Shown: in pieces, positions 22,756 through 31,578 of the stretch
How the letters are laid out: each line of letters starts with the position of its first letter
Position numbering within the stretch: position 1 is the stretch's first letter
NCBI GenBank assembly: GCA_003021755.1
Contig: PXQZ01000114.1
Span: 1 to 37,235, forward strand
DNA length: 37,235 bases
DNA from: Halobacteriales archaeon QH_8_67_36
GTDB taxonomy: Archaea; Halobacteriota; Halobacteria; Halobacteriales; Haloarculaceae
Direction: 5' to 3'
Notes under the pieces: generated by a model
The model's database searches: none
Told to the model about the DNA's origin: nothing
Seen by the model: only the letters and a program-made list of their open reading frames with translations
Translations under genes and position numbers: made by a program

Positions 22756-23211
22756 ATGACACTGGACGTGGCTGTCCCCGACCGACCGGCGCTCTCGGCA
22801 GCGGTCGACACGACGGAGTACGAGGACGTGGACGTGCAGGGCGACGAGTATCGACGCGACGAACTGGCCGAGGCCCTTGCCGACGGCGCGTGGGACGACG
22901 CGTTCACGGAGTGGGCCGCCGACACCGGTCTCGACGAGGAGACGTGGGCTATCGTCACCGACCTCGACCTCGTCGCCGAGTTCGACTTCTTCTGGGACTC
23001 CTTTGCGGGGCGGGTCGGCTACCACGCGCCCGGGCTGCCGGAGAACTGGCGCGAACGCAGGATTCACCCCGACATCGAGTCCTGGGAGACGGTCTCCGCC
23101 ATCAACGCCGGCCTGACCGAACTCGGGCAGGTCGTCTGTGACGTACTGGCCGACAACTACCTCGACTGGGAGGCCGACGAGATCGACGCCGGCGACCTGC
23201 CCGATTTCTAG
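22756..23211 (+). CDS. Conserved haloarchaeal hypothetical protein, 151 aa
   Basis: A very acidic, Trp-rich protein (MTLDVAVPDRPALSAAVDTT...GDLPDF). No catalytic or metal motif is evident and it has no membrane segment, so it is probably a soluble cytoplasmic protein. The GTTTATC element at 22726-22732 lies 24-30 bp upstream and supports the ATG at 22756. Its stop (TAG 23209-23211) overlaps the stop of the convergent methyltransferase gene by two bases. I do not recognise the family and assign no function. Confidence 0.75.
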   Translation: MTLDVAVPDRPALSAAVDTTEYEDVDVQGDEYRRDELAEALADGAWDDAFTEWAADTGLDEETWAIVTDLDLVAEFDFFWDSFAGRVGYHAPGLPENWRERRIHPDIESWETVSAINAGLTELGQVVCDVLADNYLDWEADEIDAGDLPDF

Positions 23212-23759
23212 CGACTGCCTTCGAGGACGAACGTCTCTCGGCGGTCCTCGGCCCGGTGGACCGTGATGCCGGCGTTCTCACACAGCTCGACAGCGTCGTC
23301 GGCGGCGTAGCGCTCCGCCAACGGCGGGCCGGCGTTCCCGGCTCCGGTGTGTGTCCAGTCGGCCAGCGCGACACAGCCGCCGGGGACCAGCGCCTCCGCG
23401 ATGGCGTCCATCGCCGCTGGCGTCGCGAACTCGTGGAACGTCATCGTCGAGACGACCGCGTCGAGCGGGTCGTCTATCGGTAGCGACTCGGCGGTCGCGG
23501 TCACCGGCGTCACGTTGTCCGGCAGCCCCTTCTCGCGGTAGATGTCGTGCATCTCGGGCTGGACGTCGACCGCGTAGACGGTGCCCGTGGCCGCGGCCAC
23601 GTCGTCGGTGTAGAACCCGGTGCCACTGCCCAGGTCGGCGACCACGTCGTCGGACTCGGGGTCGAACAGCGCGAGCAGTTCGTCGACCGAGAGGTAGGCG
23701 TACCGTGTCGGGTCCTCTAGCTGATCGGCGCGAGCGGGGTCGAACGTATGAAAACCCAT
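23208..23759 (-). CDS. Class I SAM-dependent methyltransferase
   Basis: A 183-residue Rossmann-fold methyltransferase. Motif I is VVADLGSGTGFYTDDVA (about 39-55), the acidic end of strand two is VYAVDVQPEMHDIY, motif IV-like is DAVVSTMTFHEF, and ALVPGGCVALADW is motif VI. It resembles UbiE/Methyltransf_11 enzymes. The start at 23759 (MGFHTFDPARADQLED) was selected because a TTTTAC box lies at 23783-23788; the longer frame to 23822 is unlike the family. It diverges from the HEWD gene with a shared 78-bp promoter region. The substrate is unknown. Confidence 0.88.
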   Translation of the reverse strand: MGFHTFDPARADQLEDPTRYAYLSVDELLALFDPESDDVVADLGSGTGFYTDDVAAATGTVYAVDVQPEMHDIYREKGLPDNVTPVTATAESLPIDDPLDAVVSTMTFHEFATPAAMDAIAEALVPGGCVALADWTHTGAGNAGPPLAERYAADDAVELCENAGITVHRAEDRRETFVLEGSR

Positions 23760-23837
23760 CACCGGCACTACGCCGCCGAGCGGTAAAACGCTGCGTGGAC
23801 CGGCACGCTGATAACCGTTCACGGGCTGGGCTCACAC

Positions 23838-24017
23838 ATGACAGCCATCATCTCACCACGCGAGCGGAAGTGTGAGCGGTGCGGGCGACGCGACCTGTGG
23901 GAAGACGACGACGTCACCTGGCGAATCGCGGTCGTGGACGGCGAGAAGCAGTCCGGGAACCCCCACTGTCTCCACGAGTGGGATATCAACGGGACGTTCA
24001 ACCCGGTCGATTCGTAA
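23838..24017 (+). CDS. HEWD family small zinc-binding-type protein, 59 aa
   Basis: The frame runs from ATG 23838 to TAA 24015-24017 and encodes MTAIISPRERKCERCGRRDL... It has one CERCG knuckle (C12, C15) and a C-terminal CLHEWDINGTFNPV with Cys44 and the HEWD motif (His46-Asp49) that names the family, so a single zinc site of CxxC plus Cys/His is likely. These proteins are short and widespread in haloarchaea; the function is not established. An ATAACC stretch near 23811 is the best promoter candidate. Confidence 0.85.
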   Translation: MTAIISPRERKCERCGRRDLWEDDDVTWRIAVVDGEKQSGNPHCLHEWDINGTFNPVDS

Positions 24018-24081
24018 CGCGCACCTCTCCGGCACCGTCTTCGAAAGTCCGGTTCGGCGCGGCGAAAGGTGCCCGCAGTGC

Positions 24082-27000
24082 CTATGGCGTCGGTTCGGCC
24101 GACGGCTGCGCGATACGTTCGGTCGGTGTGCCGTCCGTTGTGCTTCCGTCCGACGTGCCGTCTGTCGACGATCCGCCGGACGTGCCGTCGGTCGTCGTCT
24201 CGTTGGTGTCGTTTGTTACCGTCTCGTTCGTGCTGGTGTCGTTGGCGGTCAGGTCGACCGTCGACGCCGTGGTGTTCTCACCGATGACCTGCCCTTCGGT
24301 GACCTGCGTGGTCGCCGCGCCGCTGCCGTTTTCAGTCACCTGAAACAGGTACGGCGTCTGAGCACGGACGCTGACGTCGGTGTACCCTTCCGCTGTACCC
24401 CAGTTGTCGTAACCGGTTGTGGAGTACGGGACCGTCATCTCGAAGCTCCCGTCGGCACCCACTTGGGCCTGCTGGCGGTAGACGAACGACTCGTTGGTGA
24501 CGTTGTTGCGCATCTGGACGCTGGCGGTCACCGTCGAGTTGGCCGGGGCGGTCCCTTCGATGGTCCCGCCGTCCACCCGCTCGAATATCTTCGTCCACGC
24601 CGGGTTGGTGTGATCCATTACCCCCGCGGCCCCGTCGGGCTGGCAGTAGGTCCGGTTGCCGATCGGCATCGTCGTCTGGTTCTCGGCACACGTGCCGGTC
24701 TGGGACTGCTGGCTCGGCAGCCCGCCAAAGGCCGACTCGATGAGCTGGAACTGGTTGTGCGCACCCGATTCGTAGGCGCTGGTCCGACTGGACCCGACGT
24801 AGCGGTAGTGTTCGAGTGCCGGGACCCGTTCTCCGGGCTGGGCGCCGAAGCCACCTACCTGTGAAGTGGCGTCCGACTCGGTGTAGTTCCGGGCCGCTTC
24901 CATCGTCGGGAACGGTTTCACAGCGGGCGACTCCTGTGGCGAGGTGCGGACGGTCTGCCCGTTTCGCGTGGTCGCCGTTTCCCAGTCGACGACGTAGGGC
25001 TGGGGCTCCATGGCGCTCCCGTGGTACTCGTAGAGCCTGACGACCATGCTCTCGTAGTAGGCCTGTGTCCGGTAGTTGAAGTACCGCTGTGGGTTCTGCC
25101 GACTCCGAACCGTCCCGTAGTAGTCGCTTTGAGAGACGTTCGAGGTGTCGTAGAACCGGGGCGGGGCGAAGAACTTCCCGCCGCCCTGGCCGTAGGTGTT
25201 TGCCATCTTCCAGTCGACGGCCACGTACCGGGTGGCGGCGCCGTTCTCATCGGTCTCATTGAGGACAGCGTTGGCCTGCGTCTCGTTGGGCGCGAGCAGG
25301 AAGTTCGCCGCGGTGGTCGCCCCCTGCTGGAACGGGTTCGCGTTCGGTATCCGCTCGCCCTGCACCGTGATGATGTGGCCGTAGTCCCACCAGGACATCA
25401 CGCCGTACGACCCTGTGGAGTAGGTGAAGTCCTCGCGATCCGTGTAGGTGCCGTAGTACTCCAGCGATCCGTTGCCGCCCGTCCCGTAGGCGCCTTCGGC
25501 CGGCGAGTTCTCGTCGAGCCACTCCATGCTCTCGGACCAGGCGTCCGGTTCCTGGCCGGGGCTCGCGGACCCACCGACGGCCATTGCCGTCGGGGAGACA
25601 AGCAGGAGCGTCCCGAACAGAATCAGCGCGACAGAGGCGATAGTGATGACCTCGTAGGCCTCGACGCCGTCGTCGAGCGAGAAGTCGGTCCAGCGAACCA
25701 CGTAACCGACGGCCACCGCCGTGAGCGCGGCCACGGGGAAAACGAGATAGACGCCAAAGCGAATCTGCGTGAACGACGCCGCCAGGATGAACGCGAACCA
25801 GACGACCATGAGGAACCGCTCCGCGCTGGCGTCCCTGTCGAAAACCTGGTTGAACAGGACGAGGGCGGCGCCGATAATCGCCGTAAACAGCGCCAGACCG
25901 TGGTACTGGTAGAGCCGGCCAGGGTTCCGGAGCGGCGTCGCCTCACCGACGGAGGTCTGTGTCGCGGACGGACTCGTGGTGAACCCGACGACCCGGAGCA
26001 CCTGGTTCGACAGGTAGCCGAAGATGTCCGGCGTCAGTACGGCCGTCAGTATCGTGACCGTCGCCAGGATGCCGCCGACGATGACCGGGTAGAGGTTCCG
26101 GTCGTAGTCGTTGGCCTCGACGAATCGGGCCAGCCAGGCCATGAATACGCAGCCGGCACCGACAGCGAACGCCAGCAACACCTGCAGTAGCGTGTGGTCG
26201 GTCGCCGAAATCGTCAGCCGCTGGAGGACGGCGAGTTGCAGCACGGTCACCGTACCCATCGTGACGGCGCCGGCGATAGCGGTATGTTCAGGGCTCTTCC
26301 CGCGGACGAACTCGAGTGTCAGCCACAGCAGGAAGAACGTTCCCAGAATACCGAGCAGGAGGACGGCAGGCGGCCACGTCCAGAGATACAGTGAAATCGC
26401 GATGCCCGCGAGCACCGAGTAGCCGACGGTGGCTCTGAGCGCCGGGACGTCACGGTCGAGAAACTGCTCGTAGACGGGTTTGTCACGCTCGGCGACCGAC
26501 AGCGCGACCATCACGGACAGGATGGCGGTCACCTGAAGAAGCCCCTCCGCGACCTGGTGATCGTAGACGCCGACGAGGCTCCGCTGGAGGAACACGCCGG
26601 CCGACAGCGCCAGGATTCCGGCCGCGGTCACGCCGCCGATTCGCCCGGCCAGTCGGCGTCCGATGACGTAGGTCGGAATCGCCGCCACCGCTCCCATCAC
26701 GGGCGGGGCGAAGAGGGCGACCATCGCGACCGTGTGGGCGCTGGGGTCGCCCAGCCCGATGATGAGCGCAATCGTGCCGAACACCTGGTCCATCAGCGTG
26801 CCGAACTGGCCCGAGCGGGTCCCGTACGGGAAGTACGTCCACGGGTCGAACGGCATCGTCGCGGGCCAGTTCCTGACGACGTACATCGTCGAGCGGTAGT
26901 GATACCACGGGTCGGGCGCGCCGAACAGGACCTCACCGTCGACGATGTACGACGAGTAGTTCTGTGCCCGGTTCCACAGCATGAACCCGAACACGAGGAG

Positions 27001-27090
27001 GAGGGCTGGTACGTGGTACCATGTTTTGACCCTGTCCAGCGTGGACTCAGGTTCGGGGTTTTCCGCGGACGTCCCCCGTGAGTGACTCAT
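24082..27090 (-). CDS. aglB: Oligosaccharyltransferase AglB (STT3 family)
   Basis: The catalytic subunit of archaeal N-glycosylation transfers lipid-linked glycan to Asn in N-X-S/T on the outer face of the membrane. At 1002 residues it fits haloarchaeal AglB. The N-terminal half is a 13-helix-type membrane domain. The first external loop has GEVLFGAPDPWYHYR with the metal-binding acidic residue D60. The signature WWDYGH is at 567-572 within YGVMSWWDYGHI. The C-terminal domain is extracellular and ends in a Thr/Asp/Gly/Ser-rich tail (about 930-1002) packed with N-X-T sequons. A CTTATG box at 27116-27121 lies 26-31 bp upstream. It diverges from the glycosyltransferase gene at 27186 and anchors the glycan island. 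Confidence 0.95.
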   Translation of the reverse strand: MSHSRGTSAENPEPESTLDRVKTWYHVPALLLVFGFMLWNRAQNYSSYIVDGEVLFGAPDPWYHYRSTMYVVRNWPATMPFDPWTYFPYGTRSGQFGTLMDQVFGTIALIIGLGDPSAHTVAMVALFAPPVMGAVAAIPTYVIGRRLAGRIGGVTAAGILALSAGVFLQRSLVGVYDHQVAEGLLQVTAILSVMVALSVAERDKPVYEQFLDRDVPALRATVGYSVLAGIAISLYLWTWPPAVLLLGILGTFFLLWLTLEFVRGKSPEHTAIAGAVTMGTVTVLQLAVLQRLTISATDHTLLQVLLAFAVGAGCVFMAWLARFVEANDYDRNLYPVIVGGILATVTILTAVLTPDIFGYLSNQVLRVVGFTTSPSATQTSVGEATPLRNPGRLYQYHGLALFTAIIGAALVLFNQVFDRDASAERFLMVVWFAFILAASFTQIRFGVYLVFPVAALTAVAVGYVVRWTDFSLDDGVEAYEVITIASVALILFGTLLLVSPTAMAVGGSASPGQEPDAWSESMEWLDENSPAEGAYGTGGNGSLEYYGTYTDREDFTYSTGSYGVMSWWDYGHIITVQGERIPNANPFQQGATTAANFLLAPNETQANAVLNETDENGAATRYVAVDWKMANTYGQGGGKFFAPPRFYDTSNVSQSDYYGTVRSRQNPQRYFNYRTQAYYESMVVRLYEYHGSAMEPQPYVVDWETATTRNGQTVRTSPQESPAVKPFPTMEAARNYTESDATSQVGGFGAQPGERVPALEHYRYVGSSRTSAYESGAHNQFQLIESAFGGLPSQQSQTGTCAENQTTMPIGNRTYCQPDGAAGVMDHTNPAWTKIFERVDGGTIEGTAPANSTVTASVQMRNNVTNESFVYRQQAQVGADGSFEMTVPYSTTGYDNWGTAEGYTDVSVRAQTPYLFQVTENGSGAATTQVTEGQVIGENTTASTVDLTANDTSTNETVTNDTNETTTDGTSGGSSTDGTSDGSTTDGTPTERIAQPSAEPTP

Positions 27091-27185
27091 TGGTCCCAGA
27101 CACTGCCAAAGCGCGCATAAGCCTTTTGACCTCGACTCGATGCGGATGGAAACGCCTAACCCGAACGGTGGACCATCTCCCCGGT
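27091..27185. promoter_or_regulatory. Divergent aglB / GT2 promoter region
   Basis: The 95-bp gap carries the aglB TATA element (minus strand, CTTATG at 27116-27121). The plus-strand signal for the GT2 gene is weaker; AACGCCTAAC at about 27150-27159 is at the right distance. Confidence 0.45.
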
Positions 27186-28087
27186 ATGCGCGTCTCGGTC
27201 GTCCTGTGTACGCACACGCTGGCGCGGTTCGACGACTGCTGCGAGGCGGCCGAGAGCGTCCTCGCCCAGTCCTACGACGACGTGGAACTCGTGCTGGTCT
27301 CGGACGGGAACGACGACCTGTACGAACGGTTCGAGGCGACGTTCAGAACGTCGGACTGCTGGAGAGCCGGAACAACGGGGCTGAACTCGCGACGGGTGAC
27401 GTGGTCGCCTTCATCGACGACGACGCCGTCGCCGCCGAGAACTGGGTCGAGCGACTCGTCACAACGTACGAAGCTGACCCGGACCGGCAGGCAGTCGGCG
27501 GTCGGATGGTCCCCGCGTGGGTCGCAGGCAAACCGAGTTTCCTCCCCGAGGAGTTCTACTGGCTGGTCGGCGTCACGAACCGGGGCTTTGGGCCCGACGG
27601 CGACCCCGAGACGGCCGGCGAAGTCCGTAACACGTTCGGGTCGAACATCTCCTTTCGCCGGGACGTGTTCCTCGACCTGGGCGGGTTCGAGGACGACATC
27701 GGCGGCCGCCAGGGTGGAAAGAACCTCCAGGGCGGCGAGACGGAGCTCTGTGCCCGCCTTCGGAGCGAGTACGACACGGGCGTCTACTACGTCCCCGACG
27801 CGCTGGTCGCTCACAAGATATTCGACTACCGGACCGACCCCGGCTGGCTCGTCGACCGGGCGTTCTGGCAGGGGTATTCGAAACGGGGGATGGAGACCTT
27901 CGTTCCCGAGTCGACCGGTGAGGAGTCGGATTTCCTCAAGATGCTCCTGCTCTCGTTCGTTCCTCAGCGACTTGTCTCCCTGGTCCGTTCGCCCTCTCTC
28001 GCCGGCGTTCTCCAGATCCTGTTCCTGTTCGTCCTGACCGGCTGTGTCAGCGCCGGGTATCTCTACGGCACGACGGTGTGGGGATAA
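27186..28087 (+). pseudogene. Family 2 glycosyltransferase, disrupted by frameshifting deletion
   Basis: The GT2 N terminus is read from ATG 27186: MRVSVVLCTHTLARFDDC...VELVLVSDGNDDLYERFEATF. At about 27338-27344 the similarity moves to another frame, which reads QNVGLLESRNNGAELATG, then VVAFIDDDAVAAENWVE (the DXD nucleotide-sugar site), and continues to TAA 28085-28087 with GGFEDDIGGRQGGKNLQGGE. In haloarchaeal AglE/AglG/AglI-type enzymes, about ten more residues normally lie between these parts, so the best explanation is a deletion of a length not divisible by three. C-terminal hydrophobic segments (about 27946-28080) suggest membrane anchoring. Without correction the product is truncated before the DXD. 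Sequencing error is possible. Confidence 0.8.
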
Positions 28088-28088
28088 G

Positions 28089-29072
28089 ATGAGCGGCCTC
28101 GATGTCCTCTGGTTGACCCCCGAAAAGCCGGAAAACATCAGCGTCGGTCGTGAGCGAATCAGCCGCTACGTCGAGGCGGCGGGCCACACCGTCGAGCTTC
28201 GGGGGAGCACGCTCCAAACGGCAATCACCTCGTTCGGCGACGGTGACGAGTTCGACGTCATCGTCGGGACGACTCGCCTCGGAGCGGTCATCGCCACAGC
28301 CGTCGGGACGGTGCACGACATCCCGGTCGTCGTCGACCACGTCGACCCGATTCGCCAGCTCCGCGAGACGGACGGCCGAGCCCTCGCGGCCGTGGTCGAA
28401 CGCTTCGAGAACCTCGTTTTCCGCCTCGCTGACCACGTCGTTTACGTCTACCCGGAGGAGACCGCCCGGGTCGAGTCACGAGCGAGCGCGTGGTCCCGGA
28501 CGAACCTCGGTGTCGACTATGACCGGTTCTCCACACCCTCCGACGCCATCGTCGACAGTGCAAGAGCAAATCTGGGCTCCCTCTCGTCCGACGTCGCCAT
28601 CTACGTCGGCGGGCTGGAACCGATGTACGAGATAGAAGCGATGCTCGACAGCGTCGCCTATCTGGACGACTGGACGCTTCTGGTCGCCGGTGCCGGCTCG
28701 CTCGAGCCCGCTGTTGAGGCCGCAGCCGCAACGTCCGACACTATTCAGTTTCTCGGGGTCGTCCCACACGAACATATCCCTGGCTATCTCCGGCTCGCGG
28801 ATGTCGGCATTGCGCTCGTCGACGACCCGCACACGCTGAAAGTGCTCGAATACGGTGCTGCCGGCCTGCCGTTCGTCCAGCTTGCCGGTCACGCGGAGTC
28901 CCGGTTCGGCGGTCTCGCCGAGTACACCTCGACCGAGCCGCGTGAGGTGGCGGCTGCCATCGAACGGGCGGGGGCGGCAGACACTGGGACAGCACTCCAG
29001 CGGTACGTTGGGCAGTTCGACTGGGAACGGATTGCCCGGACGTACGTTCGAGTAATCACAACCGTCAAATAG
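28089..29072 (+). CDS. Family 4-type glycosyltransferase (GT-B fold)
   Basis: A 327-residue GT-B glycosyltransferase that lacks transmembrane segments. VLWLTPEKPENISVGRERI is the N-terminal strand-loop. The C-terminal donor-binding half has VAIYVGGLEPMYEIEAML, WTLLVAGAGSLEPAVE, IQFLGVVPHEHIPGYLRLAD and HTLKVLEYGAAGLPFV, where the Glu of VLEYGAAGLP is the expected nucleotide-sugar ligand of GT4. The start ATG is one base after the stop of the GT2 gene, so the pair was one operon. Next follows the 29094 gene after 21 bp. The sugar transferred is not predictable. Confidence 0.84.
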   Translation: MSGLDVLWLTPEKPENISVGRERISRYVEAAGHTVELRGSTLQTAITSFGDGDEFDVIVGTTRLGAVIATAVGTVHDIPVVVDHVDPIRQLRETDGRALAAVVERFENLVFRLADHVVYVYPEETARVESRASAWSRTNLGVDYDRFSTPSDAIVDSARANLGSLSSDVAIYVGGLEPMYEIEAMLDSVAYLDDWTLLVAGAGSLEPAVEAAAATSDTIQFLGVVPHEHIPGYLRLADVGIALVDDPHTLKVLEYGAAGLPFVQLAGHAESRFGGLAEYTSTEPREVAAAIERAGAADTGTALQRYVGQFDWERIARTYVRVITTVK

Positions 29073-29093
29073 TCTCCGTCAGACGATCCGCCC

Positions 29094-30449
29094 ATGAAAG
29101 ACGTTCTGCTGATTACCATCGACTCTCTCCGTGCAGACCACGTCGGCTGTCGCGGATACGAACGTGACACGACGCCGGTGATCGACGATTTCGCTGCAGG
29201 CGGCCACTCCTTCGACAACGCTTTTGCCCACGCTTGTAGTACTCGCCCCTCGTTTCCATCCATCATGAGTTCGACGCACGCGCTCATGCACGGCGGCTTC
29301 GAGACGATGACCGACAGGCGCACGATGGTCGCAGAAGTATTCGACGACGGTGGGTACGAGACGGCGGGCTTTCACTCCAATCTCTATCTATCGGCGGATT
29401 TCGGCTACGACCGTGGGTTTGACACGTTCTACGACTCGAAGACGGACCCGTCGCTGACCGCACGCGTTCGACAGCGAGTGCGGGATACTCTCGACTCTGA
29501 CGGGTTCCTCTATCAGTTCCTCGCGTCGGCGTTCGACACGGCCGAGCGGCAAGCCGGTATCAACATCGGCTCCGCCTACGAGACGGCGACGGACCTGACC
29601 GACCGCGCCCTGGAGTGGGTCAAACAGCAGTCGGCCGATGGACCCCGGTTCCTCTGGGTCCACTACATGGACGTCCACCACCCATACGTCCCGCCCGCGG
29701 AGTATCAGCGGGCGTTCCGGGACAGCCCGATATCCGAGTCACGGTCCATCCAACTCCGCCGGAAGATGATAGAGGAGCCCGGGACGGTGACCGACAGTGA
29801 ACTGCAGGACATCATCGACCTCTACGACGCGGAGATACGCTACACCGACGCCGAGATCGGGCGACTCATCGAGGAAGTCGAAGCGGCCTGGGGGACGGAC
29901 CCACTGACTGCCATCACCGCCGACCACGGCGAGGAGTTCCTCGACCACGGCAAGTTCAGCCACTACACGCACTTCTACGACGAGGTGATGCAAGTGCCCC
30001 TATTTATCGACGGCGTCCCGGAAAGTGGGAGTCACGACGAACTCGTCGGTTTGCAAGACGTACCGGCGACCCTCATCGACTACGCCGAACTCCCCAAACC
30101 CGACTCCTGGCAGGGGTGGAGCCTCAGGAAGCTACTCGACAGGGAGTCCTGGCCGCGGACTCACATCATCGGTGACTGGAGTGACCGGGACGGGGAGTTC
30201 CGTTACGGCTACCGTGACACGGAGTGGAAGTTCGTTCGCCGCGACTCCGGCGAGGAACTGTACTACCTCCCGGACGACCCGAAGGAACGACAAAACCTCA
30301 TCGACGAGAAACCGGACGCGGCCAAGCGACTGGGCGCAAAAATTGACGAACACGAGCGGGCCATCGCAGCGACGACATCCGAACAGGTCGAAGTCGAGAT
30401 GGACGAGGACGTAAAATCTCGCCTCCGTGACCTCGGGTACAAAGAATGA
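29094..30449 (+). CDS. Alkaline phosphatase-superfamily enzyme annotated as sulfatase (Thr nucleophile likely)
   Basis: A 451-residue protein with the sulfatase fold. Metal ligands are in LLITIDSLRADHVG (D10) and ITADHGEEFLDHGKFSH. The nucleophile segment is CSTRPSFPSIMSS. Counting back from the conserved small residue pair (S59-S60), position 0 is T50, not Cys or Ser, and the Arg of CxPxR is replaced by Phe. This lacks the formylglycine consensus, so true sulfate-ester hydrolysis is doubtful; phosphodiesterase or phosphotransferase chemistry as in other superfamily members is an alternative. No signal peptide or membrane helix is seen, so it is probably cytoplasmic. It lies between two glycosyltransferases in one operon. 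Confidence 0.8.
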   Translation: MKDVLLITIDSLRADHVGCRGYERDTTPVIDDFAAGGHSFDNAFAHACSTRPSFPSIMSSTHALMHGGFETMTDRRTMVAEVFDDGGYETAGFHSNLYLSADFGYDRGFDTFYDSKTDPSLTARVRQRVRDTLDSDGFLYQFLASAFDTAERQAGINIGSAYETATDLTDRALEWVKQQSADGPRFLWVHYMDVHHPYVPPAEYQRAFRDSPISESRSIQLRRKMIEEPGTVTDSELQDIIDLYDAEIRYTDAEIGRLIEEVEAAWGTDPLTAITADHGEEFLDHGKFSHYTHFYDEVMQVPLFIDGVPESGSHDELVGLQDVPATLIDYAELPKPDSWQGWSLRKLLDRESWPRTHIIGDWSDRDGEFRYGYRDTEWKFVRRDSGEELYYLPDDPKERQNLIDEKPDAAKRLGAKIDEHERAIAATTSEQVEVEMDEDVKSRLRDLGYKE

Positions 30450-30468
30450 CCTTCGCTCGTGCCAGCTA

Positions 30469-31575
30469 ATGTCCCGAAGTGGCGACCCGGACCGAACGGT
30501 CCTGCTCGTTTCGAACCGCCGTCTCGACGAGAACGCAGGGCGGGCGGCGAAGTTCGAGACACGCGCGGAGAAGCTGTCGGACCGCGGATGGCGACTGACA
30601 GTCGGTTACGTCGACCCGTCTCTAGTGGGGACGGCCCTCGGGTTAGTCCGTTGTCTTCGACTCGCAGGAGATGCCGACGTTATCAATTCGGTCAGTAACC
30701 CCCCACAACTCCAGATAGTCGGCGGTATCGTTGCCCGCCTCACAGGGACGCCCTGGGTTGCGGAGTTCAGGGACCCACTTCTGGAGAACCCGGATGTCGA
30801 GTCGGACTCGGTCGCTGCACGCATCCGCCGGCGACTGGAGCGGTGTATCGTGGGCCATGCCGACGCCGTGGTCTGGTACGACGGTATCCAGATTCCAGAC
30901 GATTACTTCGAACGCGTGTACTCCGACCTGGACACGACGACAGTCCGGAAGCTCCCACCTATCGGATTCGACGAGGAGACGTTCGAGACGGTCGCTCCGG
31001 ACCAGATGGACCCGTTCACGGTTACATACGCGGGATCGTTCTACGACGGATGGATAGAGCCCTACACCTTTCTTCAGGGGCTTGGCGCGTACGTTGATGC
31101 TAGTCAGGCTGCTCCCAGTGATCTGCAAGCGGCGTTCTACGGCGACTGGAACAAGGAGTACCAGCGGGCTGCCACCGAACACGGTGTGTCCAGCTATGTT
31201 CAACCCCATGATTTCGTCCCACACCAGCACATCGTCGGGGTACTGAAGGCTTCAGATATTCTCCTGTACGTTGGCGGCGACGACCCACGAAACAGGCACA
31301 ACCTCCCGTCGAAGCTGTACGATTACATCGGAGCGAGGATACCGATTCTGGCAATCGTTGATCCCGAATTCCGCGTCGCCGAACTCATCAGGGAGTACGG
31401 TTTCGGCCTCGTCGTCGAGCCCGGTGACTGGGAGGGTGTCCGGGAAGCCATCGAGCGCATTCGGTCCGGCGCGTTCGACTACGCCCCTGACCCGGACGAT
31501 ATCGTGCGGTTCACACGGGGCCACAGTACGGACGCTTACGTAGAGGCGCTAGATTCAGTTACGGAGGGTCAGTGA
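30469..31575 (+). CDS. Family 4-type glycosyltransferase
   Basis: A 368-residue GT-B enzyme. The start ATG at 30469 (MSRSGDPDRTVLLVSNRRLDE) was preferred over GTG 30427, which overlaps the upstream gene. INSVSNPPQLQIVGGIVARL and WVAEFRDPLLENP belong to the acceptor half. In the donor half, VTYAGSFYDGW, HDFVPHQHIVGVLKASDILLY and NLPSKLYDYIGARIPILAIV (Lys-Leu-Tyr-Asp-Tyr, the usual GT4 nucleotide-sugar site) are visible. It follows the 29094 gene by 19 bp. Its 3' end is only 3 bp from the stop of the convergent gene at 31579. By eye this DNA is less G+C-rich than the housekeeping part. Confidence 0.85.
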   Translation: MSRSGDPDRTVLLVSNRRLDENAGRAAKFETRAEKLSDRGWRLTVGYVDPSLVGTALGLVRCLRLAGDADVINSVSNPPQLQIVGGIVARLTGTPWVAEFRDPLLENPDVESDSVAARIRRRLERCIVGHADAVVWYDGIQIPDDYFERVYSDLDTTTVRKLPPIGFDEETFETVAPDQMDPFTVTYAGSFYDGWIEPYTFLQGLGAYVDASQAAPSDLQAAFYGDWNKEYQRAATEHGVSSYVQPHDFVPHQHIVGVLKASDILLYVGGDDPRNRHNLPSKLYDYIGARIPILAIVDPEFRVAELIREYGFGLVVEPGDWEGVREAIERIRSGAFDYAPDPDDIVRFTRGHSTDAYVEALDSVTEGQ

Positions 31576-31578
31576 GCC

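Noticed and set aside
27186..28087. Programmed ribosomal frameshift in the GT2 gene
   Set aside because: No slippery heptamer or downstream structure was seen, and residues appear to be missing at the switch, so a deletion or an error is simpler.
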